Part shown: positions 42,872 through 51,572 of the stretch, one piece after another
How the letters are laid out: every line of letters starts with the position of its first letter
Position numbering within the stretch: the first letter of the stretch is position 1
NCBI GenBank assembly: GCA_947581795.1
Contig: CANPVS010000014.1
Coordinates: 1-60,849 of the forward strand
Direction of reading: 5' to 3'
Source of the DNA: an uncultured Oscillospiraceae bacterium
Lineage (GTDB): Bacteria > Bacillota > Clostridia > Oscillospirales > Oscillospiraceae
DNA length: 60,849 nt
Made by a program: the position numbers and the translations under genes
The notes under the pieces: generated by a model
The model's database searches: none
Told to the model about the DNA's origin: nothing
What the model saw: the letters and a program-made list of their open reading frames with translations, nothing else

Positions 42872-44355
42872 CCGCTCACCCCTCCTTTCTCCTTCTTGCC
42901 TCTGCCCTTGGCCTTGAACCGGTCACGAAGCTTCGTCACCGCCACCGCGGCGACGATGACCACGCCCAAAACGGTGAGCGCCTGGCCCAGGTGGGCCCGG
43001 AGGATCTCGCTTCGGTAGCGCTTGAAGGCCACGGAGTAGTAATCCCGGTTCATGCCCAGCTTCAGGTACTTCATGGCCGCCTTGTTGTCACCGGCGGACA
43101 GATAGGCCTTGCCGATGCCGGAGCAGGCCAGCTCGTTGTTCTCGTCCAGCTCCAGCACCCGCTCCCACAGCGGCACGGCCAGGGCCTCGTCCCCGTCGTA
43201 GCGCAGGGCCACCGCCTGGTTGATGAGGCTGCCGTATTCCGTGGGCGAGAAGCGGTATATCTCGGCCCGGGTGGCGTCCAGCACCAGCAGCTCCCCGTTC
43301 CACTGCTCGATGGCCACGGGGGTGGTGAAGGTGCCCTCCTGGGTGCCCAGACCGCCGAAGATGTAAAGGAGATTGCCCTCGTGGTCATAGGTGAATACAC
43401 GGCCCCGCTTCCGGTCCAGCAGGGAGAAGATGCCCTCCCCCCGGTAGACCACGTCGGTGATCTGGCTGGGGCCGGCGTAGGCGCCGGAGCCGTTGATCCA
43501 CAGGTCGCCGCCCACGTTCTCGTTGCGGCCCTTCTTGATCACGTCCTCGCCCCGGGGATTCAGGCGGCGCACGCCCTGCAGGCCGTTTTCATCGATGTTG
43601 GTGGCATAGACGAAGCCGCTCTCGTCGATGTCCATGCCGGTGAATTCGGTGGCGATGTAGAGGGTCTGGTTCTGCCGCTCCTCCTTGGTGGCCACCTTTT
43701 TCCAGAACTTCTCCCACAGGGTGAGCTGGACGTTGATGGTGCCGAAGAAGCCGGAGAACTGGCCGTCGGTCTCGAATACCAGGATGCCCTGGAACATATT
43801 CTGGGCGATGCAGTAGATACGGTCGGCGTAGTCCACCGAGATCTTCAGGGGCTTGAACACGAACCCAGCGGGCAGCACGTCAGACTGGGGGTCCCGGACG
43901 ATGTGGTCCAGCGTGCCGTCCAGCTCCAGCACCACGATGCGCTGGTTCTCCCGGTCGGCCACATAGAGCCGCTCGTTCTCCGACACGCACACACCGGTGG
44001 GGGCGTTGAAGGTGTCGGTCTCCCCCTCGTTTTCAAAGGAGTCGATGATCCGCTCCACTTTGCGGCCGGTGCCGTCCACCACCACGATCCGGTTGTGGCC
44101 GGTATCGGCGATGTACAGGTCGCCGTTGGGGGCCACGCAGATGTCCTGGGGACTGGCGAAGGTGCCGCAGTTCAGGCTCACGCCGGAGATGGCCCCATCG
44201 GGCACATAGGGCGCGGGGATCTGGACGATCTCCTCCCAGTAGTCGTAGTTGTACGTCTGGTAGGGCACGTCGTCCGCCAATGCCTGCACCGGCAGGCAGG
44301 CGGCCAGCATAAGCGCCGCCAGCAGCAGCGAGGAGAGCTTTTTCAAAAATTTCAT
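42868..44355 (-). CDS. Membrane-anchored NHL-repeat beta-propeller protein with TPR-like segment
   Basis: 495 aa. Signal peptide about 1-27 (MKFLKKLSSLLLAALMLAACLPVQALA), then about six NHL repeats, e.g. SPQDICVAPNGDLYIADTGHNRIVVVD and APTGVCVSENERLYVADRENQRIVVLE, to about residue 380. A TPR-like helical part (AVALRYDGDEALAVPLWERVLEL... GIGKAYLSAGDNKAAMKYLKLGMNRDYY) follows, and a C-terminal transmembrane helix (about 463-480) with a basic tail. It faces outward and could scaffold the neighbouring membrane proteins. Operon position: after MalG, overlapping YIP1. Confidence 0.85.
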   Translation of the reverse strand: MKFLKKLSSLLLAALMLAACLPVQALADDVPYQTYNYDYWEEIVQIPAPYVPDGAISGVSLNCGTFASPQDICVAPNGDLYIADTGHNRIVVVDGTGRKVERIIDSFENEGETDTFNAPTGVCVSENERLYVADRENQRIVVLELDGTLDHIVRDPQSDVLPAGFVFKPLKISVDYADRIYCIAQNMFQGILVFETDGQFSGFFGTINVQLTLWEKFWKKVATKEERQNQTLYIATEFTGMDIDESGFVYATNIDENGLQGVRRLNPRGEDVIKKGRNENVGGDLWINGSGAYAGPSQITDVVYRGEGIFSLLDRKRGRVFTYDHEGNLLYIFGGLGTQEGTFTTPVAIEQWNGELLVLDATRAEIYRFSPTEYGSLINQAVALRYDGDEALAVPLWERVLELDENNELACSGIGKAYLSAGDNKAAMKYLKLGMNRDYYSVAFKRYRSEILRAHLGQALTVLGVVIVAAVAVTKLRDRFKAKGRGKKEKGGVSG

Positions 44356-44368
44356 CTTGCCGCCCCCC

Positions 44369-45247
44369 TTATTCCTTCATGCCGGAGGTGGTCATGGTCT
44401 CCAGCACGTTGCTCTGGCAGATGAGGAAGAATATGATGGGGATCGCCGCGATGATGAAGGTCACCGCCGCGCTGGCGCCGGCACGGGCCGTGCCGCCGGC
44501 TGCGATCTGCTGCAGGGAGTACTGCAGGGGCTTGAGTTCCTCGTCCCGGAGGAACATATAGCCCGTATTGCCCCACATCTGCTGGAACTGGAAGATGGCC
44601 AGCGTCAGCCACGCGGGCTTGACGTTGGGCATCACGATGCGGAAGAACACCCGAAACTCCCCGGCGCCGTCCAGCCGGGCGGACTCCATGAGCGCGTTGG
44701 GGAGCTGGTCCATGAACTGCTTCATGAGGTAAAGGCCCATGCCGAAGGAGCAGGCGGGCAGGATCAGGGCCCAGTAGGTGTTGTTGATGTGCAGCCAGGA
44801 GATGATCATGTAGTTGGGGATCTGCGTGACCGTCCAGGAGAACATCATGGACAGCACCACCATGCTGAACAGCAGGTTCTTCCCCTTGAAATCGTGCTTG
44901 GACAGGGGATACGCGGCCAGGGACGCCAGCAGCACGTGGCCCACCGTGCCGCCCACGGTGATGATGACCGTGTTGAGCACGTACCGGGAGAAGGGCACCC
45001 AGGAGGAGTTCATGGCCACGAACAGGTCCACGAAGTTGTTCAGGGTGGGGTTTCGCACGAACAGCTTGGGCGGGTACTGGAACAGCTCGTCCAGAGGCTT
45101 CAGGGCGTTGTTGACGATCATCACCAGGGGCACGGCCATGAGGACGCCGAATATGCCCATGAGGAAAAACAGCAGGGCGTTTCCCGCGGGAGAGCGGTTC
45201 AGCTTCTTGTTTTTCCGGTGGCGGAAGAGTTGGCGAAGTTTCTTCAT
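44369..45247 (-). CDS. Carbohydrate ABC transporter permease, MalG type (pair 1)
   Basis: 292 aa, six transmembrane helices. EAA loop MESARLDGAGEFRVFFRIVMPNVKP. The ATG follows the MalF stop by one base (TGATATG). It works with the gene at 45249 and the CBM-fused binding protein at 46196. Confidence 0.94.
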   Translation of the reverse strand: MKKLRQLFRHRKNKKLNRSPAGNALLFFLMGIFGVLMAVPLVMIVNNALKPLDELFQYPPKLFVRNPTLNNFVDLFVAMNSSWVPFSRYVLNTVIITVGGTVGHVLLASLAAYPLSKHDFKGKNLLFSMVVLSMMFSWTVTQIPNYMIISWLHINNTYWALILPACSFGMGLYLMKQFMDQLPNALMESARLDGAGEFRVFFRIVMPNVKPAWLTLAIFQFQQMWGNTGYMFLRDEELKPLQYSLQQIAAGGTARAGASAAVTFIIAAIPIIFFLICQSNVLETMTTSGMKE

Positions 45248-45248
45248 A

Positions 45249-46199
45249 TCACTCGCCCACCCTTCTGAGCAGCCGCTGCACCAGTTTGTTGGTGCCCACC
45301 ATCAACAGGAACAGGATCGTCGCGATGGCGGAGGCGTAGCCCATCTCAAATCGGACCGTACCGTAATCCAACAGGTGTGTGACCACGGTGGAGCCGGCGT
45401 AGTTCACCGACGGGTTGCCCGCCAGCTGGATGGATATATCCGCGATGGCGAAGGACTGGGTGATCTGCATCACCGCGCCGAACATGAGCTGTGGCTTCAT
45501 GGCCGGCAGGGTGATGTACCACAGCTCCTGCCAGCGGTTTTTGATGCCGTCCAGGGCGCCGGCCTCGTAGAGGCTCTTGTCCACAGTCTGCAGGCCGGCG
45601 ATGAAAGAGAGGAAGCCGGTGCCGAGGCTGAGCCACAGCTGCACCACGATGAGCAGCGGCAACACGTACTTCTCCGTCTTCATCCAGATGATGGCCTCGT
45701 TGATGATGTCCCATTTCAGCAGCAGGCCGTTCAGGTAGCCGTAGCGGTCGCCGGTGAGGATGATCTGCCAGATCATGTAGGCGTTGCCGCAGATGGACGG
45801 CGCGTAGAAGATAAGGGTGAGGAACGCCCGGAGCTTACCCTTGAACTCGTTGATGACCCAGGCGAACAGCAGGCACATGAGGTAGCTGATGGGGCCGGTG
45901 ATCACGGCGAAGAGCAGGGTGTTCTTCAGGGCCACGATGAACAGGTCGTCGTTCACCAGCAGCCGGATATAGTTGGTCCAGCCCACGAAGTGGGGCCACT
46001 CCAGCATGTTGAAGTCCGTGAAGCTGAGCACGATGGAGGCCAGCACCGGCAAAACGGTGAACAGGGTGAACAGGATGAAATAGGGCGCCAGCATCACGTA
46101 GGAGATGGTGTGGCTGCTCAGGCGGTTCTCCCGGTGGAAGAGGCCCTTCTTCTCCCGGACGGGCTTTGCCTTTCCGGCGGTCTTCTCCATTTCATTCAT
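45249..46199 (-). CDS. Carbohydrate ABC transporter permease, MalF type (pair 1)
   Basis: 316 aa, six or seven transmembrane helices after a basic N-terminal tail. EAA loop LYEAGALDGIKNRWQELWYITLPAMKP. The start overlaps the binding-protein stop by four bases, showing that it belongs to that transporter. Confidence 0.94.
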   Translation of the reverse strand: MNEMEKTAGKAKPVREKKGLFHRENRLSSHTISYVMLAPYFILFTLFTVLPVLASIVLSFTDFNMLEWPHFVGWTNYIRLLVNDDLFIVALKNTLLFAVITGPISYLMCLLFAWVINEFKGKLRAFLTLIFYAPSICGNAYMIWQIILTGDRYGYLNGLLLKWDIINEAIIWMKTEKYVLPLLIVVQLWLSLGTGFLSFIAGLQTVDKSLYEAGALDGIKNRWQELWYITLPAMKPQLMFGAVMQITQSFAIADISIQLAGNPSVNYAGSTVVTHLLDYGTVRFEMGYASAIATILFLLMVGTNKLVQRLLRRVGE

Positions 46200-49100
46200 T
46201 GCTGTTCACCTCCTCCCTGCTGACTTACCAGTCCGAACTCTTCCCATTTGTACTTGAGCTCCGTGTCTATGAGCACCACCTTGTCCATCAGCTCCTCCCG
46301 GGGCGAGGCAAAGTCCGTGTCCGTAGTCACGGTATAGAAGGCGTTGTTCACGTTACGCCAGGAGTAGTACCCACCGGGCACCTGAGGGATGCCCCGCACC
46401 CACTGGTACTGCTCCAGCAGGGCCTCCATGTCCGAGGCCTTCCAGGCGATGTTCCCGAAGGCCTCCAGGTTGGCCGTGGGCACACGCCCGGCCTCGCCCT
46501 GCAAACTCTCCATCTCATAGCCGAAGTCGGTCTGTGTCTCGGCGGAGGTCCACCACTTCAAAAACTCCCAGCAGGCCTCCGGCTCCTGGGTGGCCGACAT
46601 GATGAGGCTGGTAAGCCCCGTGGAGCCCACGGAGCGGTCGATGGACCCGTCCGCCATGCGCCTGCCCGGCACCGGGGCAATGCCCCACATGCCGTCGATA
46701 TCCGGGGCGGATACCTGCAGGTTATTGTACAGCGTGTAGTCGCTTATGATGATGGGGCACTCGCCCGTGCGGAAGCGCTGCTCCACGCTGGTCTCCTTGT
46801 CCAGCTTGTAGTCCGTGTAGTACTCGCAGTACTGCTTGAAGGTGTTGACGGCCTCCTCCGAGTCCAGTGCGGAGAGGCTGCCCTCCTCGTTATAGTAGGC
46901 GCCGCCGTTCTGATAGAGGAGCATGGCGAAGATCTGCTCCGAGGGGAGCATGCCGAACTCCATCTGGTTCTTGCTCAGCACCGTCATGGCCACCTTCACG
47001 TCGTCCCAGGTCTGGGGCACCTCCATGCCCAGCTCCGCCAGAATGTCCTTCCGGTAGAACATCATGGGGAAGGTCTGGGTCTCCGGCAGGCCGTAGGTCT
47101 TGCCGTAGAACTCCAGCTGCACCATGGCGCTGGGGGAGAACCGGGCCGCCACCTCGTCGTAGTCGTCGAACTGCCGCAGGTTCAGCACGGCGTTTCGGAT
47201 GCCGTAGTTCACGGCGGTGTCGTTGCCCGTGGTCAGCACCGCGCCGGCGATGCCGTTGGTGTTGGGCACCTGGATGGCCACGTCCGGTCCCTCCCCGGCC
47301 AGGGTGGCCCGCAGGAGGGTGTTCATGTCCACCAGTTGCACGTTCACGTTGATGTTAGATTCAGGGGTGAACGTGGAGTCGATGAGGGCCTTGATGATGT
47401 TGGCCTGGTCGCGTCCGGTGCCGATCCAGAGGGTGATGGCGGTGGCGTCGCCGCTGCTCACGTCGCCGATCTGGTTATAGTCGATGATGAAGGAGTAAAA
47501 GAGCCTCTTCAGCTCATGCCACAGGGAGGGGAAAAACCCGGTGTTCTCCGTCTTCACCTGCTGGTCGGGAGAATAGACGTAGATGCGGTCCAGCTGCAAA
47601 GGCTGCTCCAGGACCTGGGTGATCCAGGTGGCCGTGGCGCGCATGTTCACCTTGTAGGCGCTGATGACCTCGGTGAACCGCTCCTGGTCAAAGATGAGCT
47701 CGCCCAGCTGGTCGCTCATGGTGATGAGCACGCTCTCCTTGTCGCTGTTCTCGCCGATGAGGGCCCGCAGGCGGGCGATGGCGTCGTCCAGTTCGTCCTT
47801 CACCGCCACCAGCTCCCCTTCCAGCTCGGGCAGGGACTGCTCGATCTCATAGTCCCTGTACCGGTCCGGGGATACGCCGGTGATGCGTATCACGCTGCGG
47901 TAGATGGCGTTCAGCTGGGTCACGCAGTCCTGCACAGAGCTTATCACGTCCGCGAACTTACCCAGGACCACCTCCATGCGCAGGGTGTGCTCCCCCGCCT
48001 CCAGGTAGAAAGCATAGGGCTGGCCCTCGCTGTCGCTGAGCACGTCCTGCCGCCAGCCGGAGCCGTATGTAAAGCCGTAGTCCTCCATCTCCTCAAAGGG
48101 GACGGCCCCGTCGATGGAGATGCGCCGGGAGACGTAGATGCCCTTGACGAAGTTCTGCCGGTCAAAGAGGGCGATATTATAGTACCCGCTCTGCTCCACG
48201 GTGAAGTCCCACTCCATCCACTGGCCGTTCAGCTTCCAGCCGTTGCCGCCGATGGTGTTGTTCAGAAGCTCCTTGGGGCTGGAGGGATATACGGCGGGCG
48301 AGCTCTGGTCCTGCAGGGCGTAGAGCATGGGCGAGGAGGTCTTGGCCGTATTCTCCGCCTCGATGCGCACCATCTGGCCGGCGGCGTCCGCACAGCCCTT
48401 GGCGTCGTTGGCGGCCTTCACCTCCGCGTAGGGCAGCGCGGAAGTCCTATTGGACAGCTCCACCTTCCTGAGGAGCATGGGCTCCCGCAGGCCCGTGAGA
48501 GTGAGGGTGTGCTCCCCGGGGGTGAGGTACAGCGCCAGGGGCGTAGTCACATAGCCCTGGCTGTCGTAGACGTAGCTCTCCACCCACTCGGGGGCCTCCG
48601 TCATGCCGGGCTTCAAGTCGTTGCCCTGGTTGTCCTTGGACCAGGAAAGCATCTCGATACCGTTTTCATCGGTGTAGGTGTCCTTCACGTCGCAGGTCCA
48701 GACCCGCTGGAATTCCACCAGGGACAGCTCCGAGTAGGGCAGCTCCCCGTCCAGAAAGACGCTGCGCTGGATGGCGGAGTTCTTCCCCGCCACCGGGTAG
48801 TACACCAGGGACAGGTCGTAATACCCCGCCTCGTCCACAGTGAAATCGAACTCGATGAGGGAGTCCTCCGTCGTGAGGACGCTGCCGCCCTCCATGCCCT
48901 CGTAATCGGAGCGCACCTCCGGCTGGGCCGCGGCGTCGTCCTCCTCATAGCGGACGAAGCTTTCCGCGTCCAGCTCAATGGCCGTCTCCGGCCGCTGCTG
49001 TTCATTGTGCTGGAGGACATACTCCTTGTAGCCCAGCTTGCCGGCGGACACGGCATACTCGCTGACCAGTTCCTCGAACTGGCTGCCGGTCAGCGCGGCG

Positions 49101-49225
49101 TCCTCCGCCGGGGCCGGCTCCTCCTGGGCAAAGGCCCCCAAGGGCAGCGCCAGCGTCAGCGCCAGCATGCCCGCCATGGCGCCGGCTATCCGGCTCGCTG
49201 TCTTCTTCCTGATCGTCTTCGTCAC
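46196..49225 (-). CDS. Solute-binding protein fused to two N-terminal carbohydrate-binding-like domains (SBP1)
   Basis: 1009 aa, more than twice the usual 400-460. Signal peptide about 1-34 without a lipobox Cys. Two beta-sandwich domains follow (about 75-270 and 290-430), each with the CBM35-like pattern of FDFTVDEAGYYDLSLVYYP and WDFTVEQSGYYNIALFDR plus GEHTL. A helical linker (about 440-570) leads to a MalE-type binding domain (about 590-1000; SGDATAITLWIGTG, YGLPETQTFPMMFYRKD, ECWEFLKWWTSAE-like end). The protein could hold the polymer through its CBMs while passing oligomers to the permeases. The GTG start at 49225 has only a closely placed AAAGGGG, so the exact start is uncertain. Confidence 0.87.
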   Translation of the reverse strand: MTKTIRKKTASRIAGAMAGMLALTLALPLGAFAQEEPAPAEDAALTGSQFEELVSEYAVSAGKLGYKEYVLQHNEQQRPETAIELDAESFVRYEEDDAAAQPEVRSDYEGMEGGSVLTTEDSLIEFDFTVDEAGYYDLSLVYYPVAGKNSAIQRSVFLDGELPYSELSLVEFQRVWTCDVKDTYTDENGIEMLSWSKDNQGNDLKPGMTEAPEWVESYVYDSQGYVTTPLALYLTPGEHTLTLTGLREPMLLRKVELSNRTSALPYAEVKAANDAKGCADAAGQMVRIEAENTAKTSSPMLYALQDQSSPAVYPSSPKELLNNTIGGNGWKLNGQWMEWDFTVEQSGYYNIALFDRQNFVKGIYVSRRISIDGAVPFEEMEDYGFTYGSGWRQDVLSDSEGQPYAFYLEAGEHTLRMEVVLGKFADVISSVQDCVTQLNAIYRSVIRITGVSPDRYRDYEIEQSLPELEGELVAVKDELDDAIARLRALIGENSDKESVLITMSDQLGELIFDQERFTEVISAYKVNMRATATWITQVLEQPLQLDRIYVYSPDQQVKTENTGFFPSLWHELKRLFYSFIIDYNQIGDVSSGDATAITLWIGTGRDQANIIKALIDSTFTPESNINVNVQLVDMNTLLRATLAGEGPDVAIQVPNTNGIAGAVLTTGNDTAVNYGIRNAVLNLRQFDDYDEVAARFSPSAMVQLEFYGKTYGLPETQTFPMMFYRKDILAELGMEVPQTWDDVKVAMTVLSKNQMEFGMLPSEQIFAMLLYQNGGAYYNEEGSLSALDSEEAVNTFKQYCEYYTDYKLDKETSVEQRFRTGECPIIISDYTLYNNLQVSAPDIDGMWGIAPVPGRRMADGSIDRSVGSTGLTSLIMSATQEPEACWEFLKWWTSAETQTDFGYEMESLQGEAGRVPTANLEAFGNIAWKASDMEALLEQYQWVRGIPQVPGGYYSWRNVNNAFYTVTTDTDFASPREELMDKVVLIDTELKYKWEEFGLVSQQGGGEQQ

Positions 49226-49238
49226 GCCCCTTTACTTC

Positions 49239-49877
49239 TCAACTGTCGTAATACCACGCGTCGTCGCCCTCCTCCTTGGGGGGCATATAACAGCGCAGCG
49301 CTTTTTCTATGGGAAACGTCGCGGCCAGGCATCCCGCGCCGGGGAGGATGGCCGCCGTGGGCCACGGCAGCACGTAAAACTGCAGCGTCCCCACCAGCCC
49401 TGCCAGCACCAGGATCGCGGCGGTCCAGTACCAGAACCGCACCGCCATCACGAAGGCCAGCCGCCACACCTGGGTCACCTTCACGGAAAAGCGGGACAGC
49501 ACCGGCCCCACATACACCGCGAGAGCCGCCAGCAGCGCCGCCAGGACGATCACCGCCCCCGTGTGCAGCGGCCGCTCCTGGCTTCGCAGGATAACTATAT
49601 CGAATCCCAGCAGGGCCCCCACCGCCAGCAGCGGCAGCCCCGCCAAGACGCTCCGGCCCAGGTCCTCCCGGTACCGCCGCCAGAACTCGCTCACAGCCCT
49701 GCCCCGGCCCCGGCGCACCGCCTTCATCACGGCGTAGTAGAGCGCCGCCGTGGACGTGCCCACGGTCACCACCGGAAGACACCCCAGTATCCACAGCACG
49801 CTCAGCTCGATGAGCTGCCCGGTCTTTTCCAGAAAGCCCATCACCGAGCCTTCCACGTCCAGCCACTTTTTCAGCAT
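49239..49877 (-). CDS. DUF624 (YesL-like) membrane protein, copy 2
   Basis: 212 aa with about five transmembrane helices; LSVLWILGCLPVVTVGTSTAALYYAVMK is the family N-terminal pattern. The ATG overlaps the GH26 stop by one base (TGATG). Together with copy 1 it gives each binding-protein gene a DUF624 neighbour, suggesting that these proteins serve transporter assembly or signalling. Confidence 0.85.
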   Translation of the reverse strand: MLKKWLDVEGSVMGFLEKTGQLIELSVLWILGCLPVVTVGTSTAALYYAVMKAVRRGRGRAVSEFWRRYREDLGRSVLAGLPLLAVGALLGFDIVILRSQERPLHTGAVIVLAALLAALAVYVGPVLSRFSVKVTQVWRLAFVMAVRFWYWTAAILVLAGLVGTLQFYVLPWPTAAILPGAGCLAATFPIEKALRCYMPPKEEGDDAWYYDS

Positions 49878-51349
49878 CAGCCGCCGTCCTTTATGGGATA
49901 CGTCTTCAGGTCCGGCAGCTCGTCCCGGGTGATGACGGCGTCGCTGTTATAGACCTTCGTGAGCATATCCGCGTCGGTGTACCGCTCGGAATAGGTCTTG
50001 CGGACCCCGTCCTCCAGGACGAATTCCCCGTTCCAGGTGCAGAAAAAGCCCCACATAGCCCGGTCCCGCACCGCCAGGTCCGGGTCGATCATGGTACCGT
50101 TCTCGCTGAGCACTACCATCTTGTTGGTGGGAGCATAGCTGTGGTTCAGCATAAACTGGTCGATCTGGGAGGTATAGACCCGCTCCCCGGCGTAGATGTC
50201 CATGCCGATGATGTCCACGTACTCGTCCCCGGGGTACCAGTCCCCGCTCTGGCCGTTCCAGACCCAGATCAGGTTGTGCAGGCCGTACTCGTTGGTGAGC
50301 ATATCGTAGAGCATGATATAGAGTTTCTTATATGTATCGGGCCCTTCCGCGCCCCACCAGAACCAGCCGCCGGAGGCCTCGTGCAGGGGCCGCCACAGGA
50401 TGGGGATGCCCGCGTCCTGCATGAGTTTGAGCTGGGCGGCCGCGTTGGCGATGTCCTTCTTCAAAAGGGCCATGCCTTCCTCGTCCTCGCCGTTCATGAT
50501 GGCGGTCAGGTCCATTTTGCACTCCTCGGGCCGAAACGCGCTGTACCAGTTGCCGGAGACGTACTTCTCCGGGGCCAGCCAGTGCCAGCACAGCGTGACG
50601 ATGCCGCCCTTTTCCCAGTAGGCCAGGGCCTGCTCCGTGGTATGGCTCTGGGCGCCGTGGTCCATGGCGGTCTGGGAGTAGTTCATCAGGTCCAGGCCCA
50701 GGATGGCGGGGTACTTGCCCCCGTTGGTCTCGGCGATCTTCATGTTCTCCCAGCCGTTGGCCCCCGTGTCGCAGTACTGGCCGGAAATGATGTGTTTTCC
50801 GTACTCATCGCACAGGTAGCTGAAAAGCCGCCGGGCCTCCTCCGTGGCCTCCGGGTCCACAAGCTTGGGAGACACGTCAAAAATGCTCTCGTCAAAGGGC
50901 GCCGAGGCCACCACGTCCAGCCGCAGCCAGTCGATGTAGCCCCAGTACTTGGTCACGGCTATCGTATGTTCGCCCTGCTCCAGATACACCCGGCGCACGG
51001 CGGACTGCTCCTCCTTGTCCGAGTGGGCCACCAGCGTGCCCGCCTGGGCTCCGTCCGCCCAGACGTAGTTCTCCTTGTAGCCGCCCTGGCCCTTCACCGT
51101 GAACACCAGGTCAAAAAAGCCCGTCTCGGGGATGTCCACCGTGACCGCGCAGGCGTCGCGGTCCTTCCTGAAGCCGGTGACGGACCCGTCCTTCCGGGCC
51201 TTCACGGCCCCCGTCAGCTCGCCCTCCCCGGGCAGGTAGGTACCGATCACTTCCTGCGTCTCCCCCTCCTGGGCCATGACGGTCCCGCCGCCCGCCGCGA
51301 GAAGGGCGGACACCGCCAGAACGATGCTCATGAGCCGTTTGAAAACCAA
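49877..51349 (-). CDS. Secreted GH26 beta-mannanase with N-terminal CBM35-like domain
   Basis: 490 aa from a TTG at 51349 (GGGGGAGAG upstream). Signal peptide about 1-26. A beta-sandwich (about 35-150; ETGFFDLVFTVKGQGGYK, GEHTIAV, WLRLDVV) is CBM35-like. The GH26 barrel follows, with GQYCDTG, acid/base Glu324 (RPLHEASGGWFWWG), WVWN and nucleophile Glu416 (VLSENGT). It should start extracellular mannan cutting. No sorting signal or lipobox, so it is released or held by its CBM. It heads the transport operon after a 223-bp AT-rich regulatory gap. Confidence 0.93.
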   Translation of the reverse strand: MVFKRLMSIVLAVSALLAAGGGTVMAQEGETQEVIGTYLPGEGELTGAVKARKDGSVTGFRKDRDACAVTVDIPETGFFDLVFTVKGQGGYKENYVWADGAQAGTLVAHSDKEEQSAVRRVYLEQGEHTIAVTKYWGYIDWLRLDVVASAPFDESIFDVSPKLVDPEATEEARRLFSYLCDEYGKHIISGQYCDTGANGWENMKIAETNGGKYPAILGLDLMNYSQTAMDHGAQSHTTEQALAYWEKGGIVTLCWHWLAPEKYVSGNWYSAFRPEECKMDLTAIMNGEDEEGMALLKKDIANAAAQLKLMQDAGIPILWRPLHEASGGWFWWGAEGPDTYKKLYIMLYDMLTNEYGLHNLIWVWNGQSGDWYPGDEYVDIIGMDIYAGERVYTSQIDQFMLNHSYAPTNKMVVLSENGTMIDPDLAVRDRAMWGFFCTWNGEFVLEDGVRKTYSERYTDADMLTKVYNSDAVITRDELPDLKTYPIKDGG

Positions 51350-51572
51350 GTTCTCTCTCCCCCGCGCCGGGCTGCCGGCCGATTAGGTTTATTTAGTCTG
51401 ATTTAGCTAAAAAGAAAAGGATGTCAAATTATAATCTTATCATTATAATTTAACACCCTAATGAACTTTTTGTAAATATGCCTAAATTAATAAAATTATG
51501 CCCCCCCCTTTTAGCAGTTTGACAGTTACCAAATTTTGGATTAGGTAATAGTAAGCTAAATCTAGAATTAAA
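51350..51572 (-). promoter_or_regulatory. AT-rich promoter region of the secreted GH26/transport operon
   Basis: 223 bp, far more AT-rich than its surroundings. Best minus-strand promoter: TTTACA (about 51469-51474), 17-bp spacer, TTAAAT running into TATAAT; moderate only. Operator-like sites are TTTAGCTAAA at 51402-51411 and TTTAGCTTA at 51552-51560 (minus strand), sharing TTAGCTTA with the palindrome at 28094. A CCAAATTTTGG near-palindrome lies at 51530-51540. No gene is seen here. Confidence 0.55.

Noticed and set aside
51395-51426. TTGACA on the minus strand near 51420 as promoter of the secreted GH26 operon
   Set aside because: No acceptable -10 box 16-18 bp downstream; the TTTACA/TTAAAT pair further upstream is better, though still weak.
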